A stretch of 64,000 bases of DNA from positions 310,001-374,000 of the forward strand of contig NZ_JAVLAT010000003.1 in the NCBI RefSeq assembly GCF_032190615.1, read 5' to 3'. Every line of letters begins with the position of its first letter. The stretch's first letter is position 1. Shown here piece after piece: positions 62,273-64,000 of the stretch. Below the pieces are notes generated by a model that did not search any database, was not told where the DNA came from, and was given only the letters and a program-made list of their open reading frames with translations. Source of the stretch: Brucella pseudogrignonensis. GTDB taxonomy: Bacteria > Pseudomonadota > Alphaproteobacteria > Rhizobiales > Rhizobiaceae. The position numbers were made by a program, and so were the translations under genes.

Positions 62273-63484
62273 ATGCTGTTTGAATATGGTGTTACACGTG
62301 CGCCACAGCGTCTCGTCTTCGGTGCTGGTCAGCGCCGGGCCCTGGGGCGTCTAGCTTCAGATTTGGGAAAACGTGCGCTCTTATGTACTGATGCGAGAAT
62401 TGGTGAACTGCCACTCCTCAATGAGATTATCAATGACCTGAAAAAACACGGCATAGAGGTCTCTGTATTTACGGGAACGGAACCAGAATTGCCGCTGGAA
62501 GGTGTGACGACCTGCGCGGATCGTTACAGAGATTTTCAGCCTGATATGGTGATTGGAATCGGAGGGGGGAGTTGTCTGGATCTCGCCAAACTGGTCAGCT
62601 TGCTTTTGTCTCATCCCGGCTCGCTATCTGACTATTATGGTGAGTTTAAAGTGCCGGGACCTGTATGTCCGGTGATTGCGTTGCCTACGACTGCGGGAAC
62701 GGGATCAGAGGTCACCCCGGTTGCGGTACTCGCAGATCCACAGCGGGTTATGAAAGTTGGCATATCAAGTCCTCACTTGATACCTCATACGGCTATTTGC
62801 GACCCTGAGCTGACTGTTACCTGCCCTAATGGACTGACGGCAATTTCGGGTGCAGATGCGCTCGCGCATGCGATTGAAGCCTATGCAGCAATCAGTCGAG
62901 AACCTTCAGCCGATCTGGCTGCGACACGCGTATTTGTTGGCAAAAACATCTTGTCGGATTTTTACGCACTCGAAGCCATACGCCTGATTTATTCACAGTT
63001 GGCAACAGCTGTAAACAACGGCGAAGATTTGGAAGCACGTTCAGCAGTCATGCTGGGTTCCACCTATGCGGGCCTTGCCTTTGGCAGCGCGGGGACCGCC
63101 GCTGCTCACGCAATCCAATACCCGATTGGTGCGGAAACGCATACCGCCCACGGTCTGGGGGTAGGGGTTCTGCTTCCTTATACGATGCGTTTCAACGCGT
63201 CCGTAGTAGCTGCGCGATATGCTGAGATTGCCTGCGTTATGGGGGTGGCCGGGAAAGATCAAAGCGATGAGACCGCTGCTCATGCCTGTATTGAAGCGTT
63301 GTCCGCTCTCTTCGCTAAGATAGGAATGCCAGCGACTATCGATGCGATAGGTATCAAAAATGAGCATCTTGATCAAATAGCCGAGCTTTCCATGAATGCC
63401 GCTCGCTTGGTTGAGAATAACCCGCGCCCGCTTTCTCCAAGCGCGGTCAAAACAATTCTGATCGACGCAATGAAGAGCGCGTGA
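62273..63484 (+). CDS. Iron-containing alcohol dehydrogenase
   Basis: The 403-residue group III dehydrogenase has the dinucleotide motif GIGGGS at 95-100, TTAGTGSE, and metal ligands Asp 195, His 199 (GADALAHAIEAY), His 279 (AAAHAIQYP) and His 293 (HTAHGLG). It interconverts an alcohol and an aldehyde or ketone. With the neighbouring aldehyde dehydrogenases it could oxidise a hydroxy-acid or amino-alcohol to the semialdehyde. Gene length and residues are intact. Confidence 0.92.
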   Translation: MLFEYGVTRAPQRLVFGAGQRRALGRLASDLGKRALLCTDARIGELPLLNEIINDLKKHGIEVSVFTGTEPELPLEGVTTCADRYRDFQPDMVIGIGGGSCLDLAKLVSLLLSHPGSLSDYYGEFKVPGPVCPVIALPTTAGTGSEVTPVAVLADPQRVMKVGISSPHLIPHTAICDPELTVTCPNGLTAISGADALAHAIEAYAAISREPSADLAATRVFVGKNILSDFYALEAIRLIYSQLATAVNNGEDLEARSAVMLGSTYAGLAFGSAGTAAAHAIQYPIGAETHTAHGLGVGVLLPYTMRFNASVVAARYAEIACVMGVAGKDQSDETAAHACIEALSALFAKIGMPATIDAIGIKNEHLDQIAELSMNAARLVENNPRPLSPSAVKTILIDAMKSA

Positions 63485-63511
63485 GTAAAAATCAATTCAG
63501 GGAATGAATCT

Positions 63512-64000
63512 ATGGCACATGAAAAGAACTGGCCCACGGATCTGATGATTGGTGGTGAGTGTAAGACAGGCAGTCGCAACAAGCGCATTGATGTCCTCAA
63601 CCCATCGGATGGAACGGTCTTGTCGTCAGTAGCTGATGCTTCGGTGCAAGATGCTATTGCGGCTGTTGATGCGGCTGCTGATGCAGCTGCGCAATGGGCT
63701 TCGACGCCAGCTCGTCAGAGATCAGAAATTTTACGCAATTGCTATCAGCTGATGATCCGGGACAGTGAGGCGCTTTCACGCCTAATTTCTCTTGAAAACG
63801 GTAAAGCATTGAAAGATGCGCGTGGCGAAGTCGCCTATGCGGCAGAGTTTTTCCGCTGGTTCGCGGAAGAGGCTGTTCGGGGCAATGGCGATTTGGGTAT
63901 CGCCCCTTCAGGTGCAAATCGCATTATTGTCAAATATCAGCCTATTGGCGTTTCGCTTCTGATTACACCATGGAACTTTCCGGCTGCAATGGCGACGCGG
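63512..64000 (+). CDS. Succinate-semialdehyde-type dehydrogenase, N-terminal part (runs off the window)
   Basis: It starts at the ATG at 63512, 27 bases after the alcohol dehydrogenase stop. About 163 residues are visible: MIGGECKTGS, RIDVLNPSDGTVLSSVADAS, LISLENGKALKDARGEV and ITPWNFPAAMATR, with the catalytic-core Asn in PWNFP. This is the pattern of GabD-type NAD(P)-dependent semialdehyde dehydrogenases. The active-site cysteine lies beyond the window. It would turn succinate semialdehyde, the end of polyamine/GABA breakdown, into succinate. Confidence 0.88.
   Translation, partial: MAHEKNWPTDLMIGGECKTGSRNKRIDVLNPSDGTVLSSVADASVQDAIAAVDAAADAAAQWASTPARQRSEILRNCYQLMIRDSEALSRLISLENGKALKDARGEVAYAAEFFRWFAEEAVRGNGDLGIAPSGANRIIVKYQPIGVSLLITPWNFPAAMATR

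Noticed and set aside
1-64000. CRISPR arrays, tRNA or rRNA genes, and classic riboswitches
   Set aside because: Read through on both strands without finding repeat-spacer arrays, cloverleaf candidates or recognisable riboswitch cores; none can be supported.

Overview
The window looks like part of a repABC replicon (large plasmid or chromid) from a Brucellaceae-type alphaproteobacterium, most likely the Ochrobactrum/Brucella group. The clues are a truncated Omp2-type porin at the left edge, a repABC cassette on the minus strand (39.2-42.8 kb) with two parS-like palindromes and an antisense RNA locus between repB and repC, SyrB-like proteins, and rhizobial-plasmid genes such as an RHE_PE00001-type fragment. 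The genus call is inference from recognised protein families; no search was run.

Layout. 0-0.35 kb: porin N-terminus. 0.5-9.7 kb: a compact eight-gene minus-strand operon (C45-like N-terminal-nucleophile hydrolase, two permeases, a fused double ATPase, an alpha/beta hydrolase, a solute-binding protein, an amidase and a PaiB-like flavoprotein). It is read away from a divergent GntR-type regulator with two winged-helix modules, and probably imports and hydrolyses an amide or acylated compound. 10.9-14.2 kb: nested insertion-sequence debris (IS6, IS110, IS3) and a beheaded Crp/Fnr gene. 14.6-17.5 kb: sensor kinase, FixJ-type regulator and a secreted HbpS/GlcG-like protein. 17.6-18.4 kb: IS6.

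18.5-31.2 kb: a second catabolic island with two paralogous family-5 binding proteins, two permeases, two amidohydrolases, two ATPases, an FCD-GntR regulator, a flavin reductase and a hydantoin-racemase-like protein. Sites of the form ATTGTnTACAAT stand before both binding-protein genes and in the regulator's divergent promoter, so the island is probably one regulon for a cyclic amide or nitrogen heterocycle.

31.2-39 kb: a MITE-like repeat, an IS66 element enclosed by two inverted IS6 copies, three small basic proteins that share a C-terminal zipper motif, and another IS6. 39.2-43 kb: repABC. 43.2-46.2 kb: a subtilisin-like autotransporter. 46.3-50.2 kb: a graveyard of a propeller gene, an old IS6, a tyrosine recombinase and a plasmid gene, each broken.

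50.4-64 kb: LysR regulator, polyamine-type ABC transporter, histone-deacetylase-like (acetylpolyamine) amidohydrolase, a DUF4287-like protein, another IS6 that cut an MnhG-like antiporter gene, then an aldehyde dehydrogenase, a GntR regulator, an Ldh_2-family oxidoreductase, an iron-type alcohol dehydrogenase and the start of a succinate-semialdehyde-type dehydrogenase. Together these suggest uptake, deacetylation and oxidation of (acetyl)polyamines or related amino alcohols and aldehydes. IS6-family elements of four kinds punctuate the window, and several sit exactly where a host gene stops.
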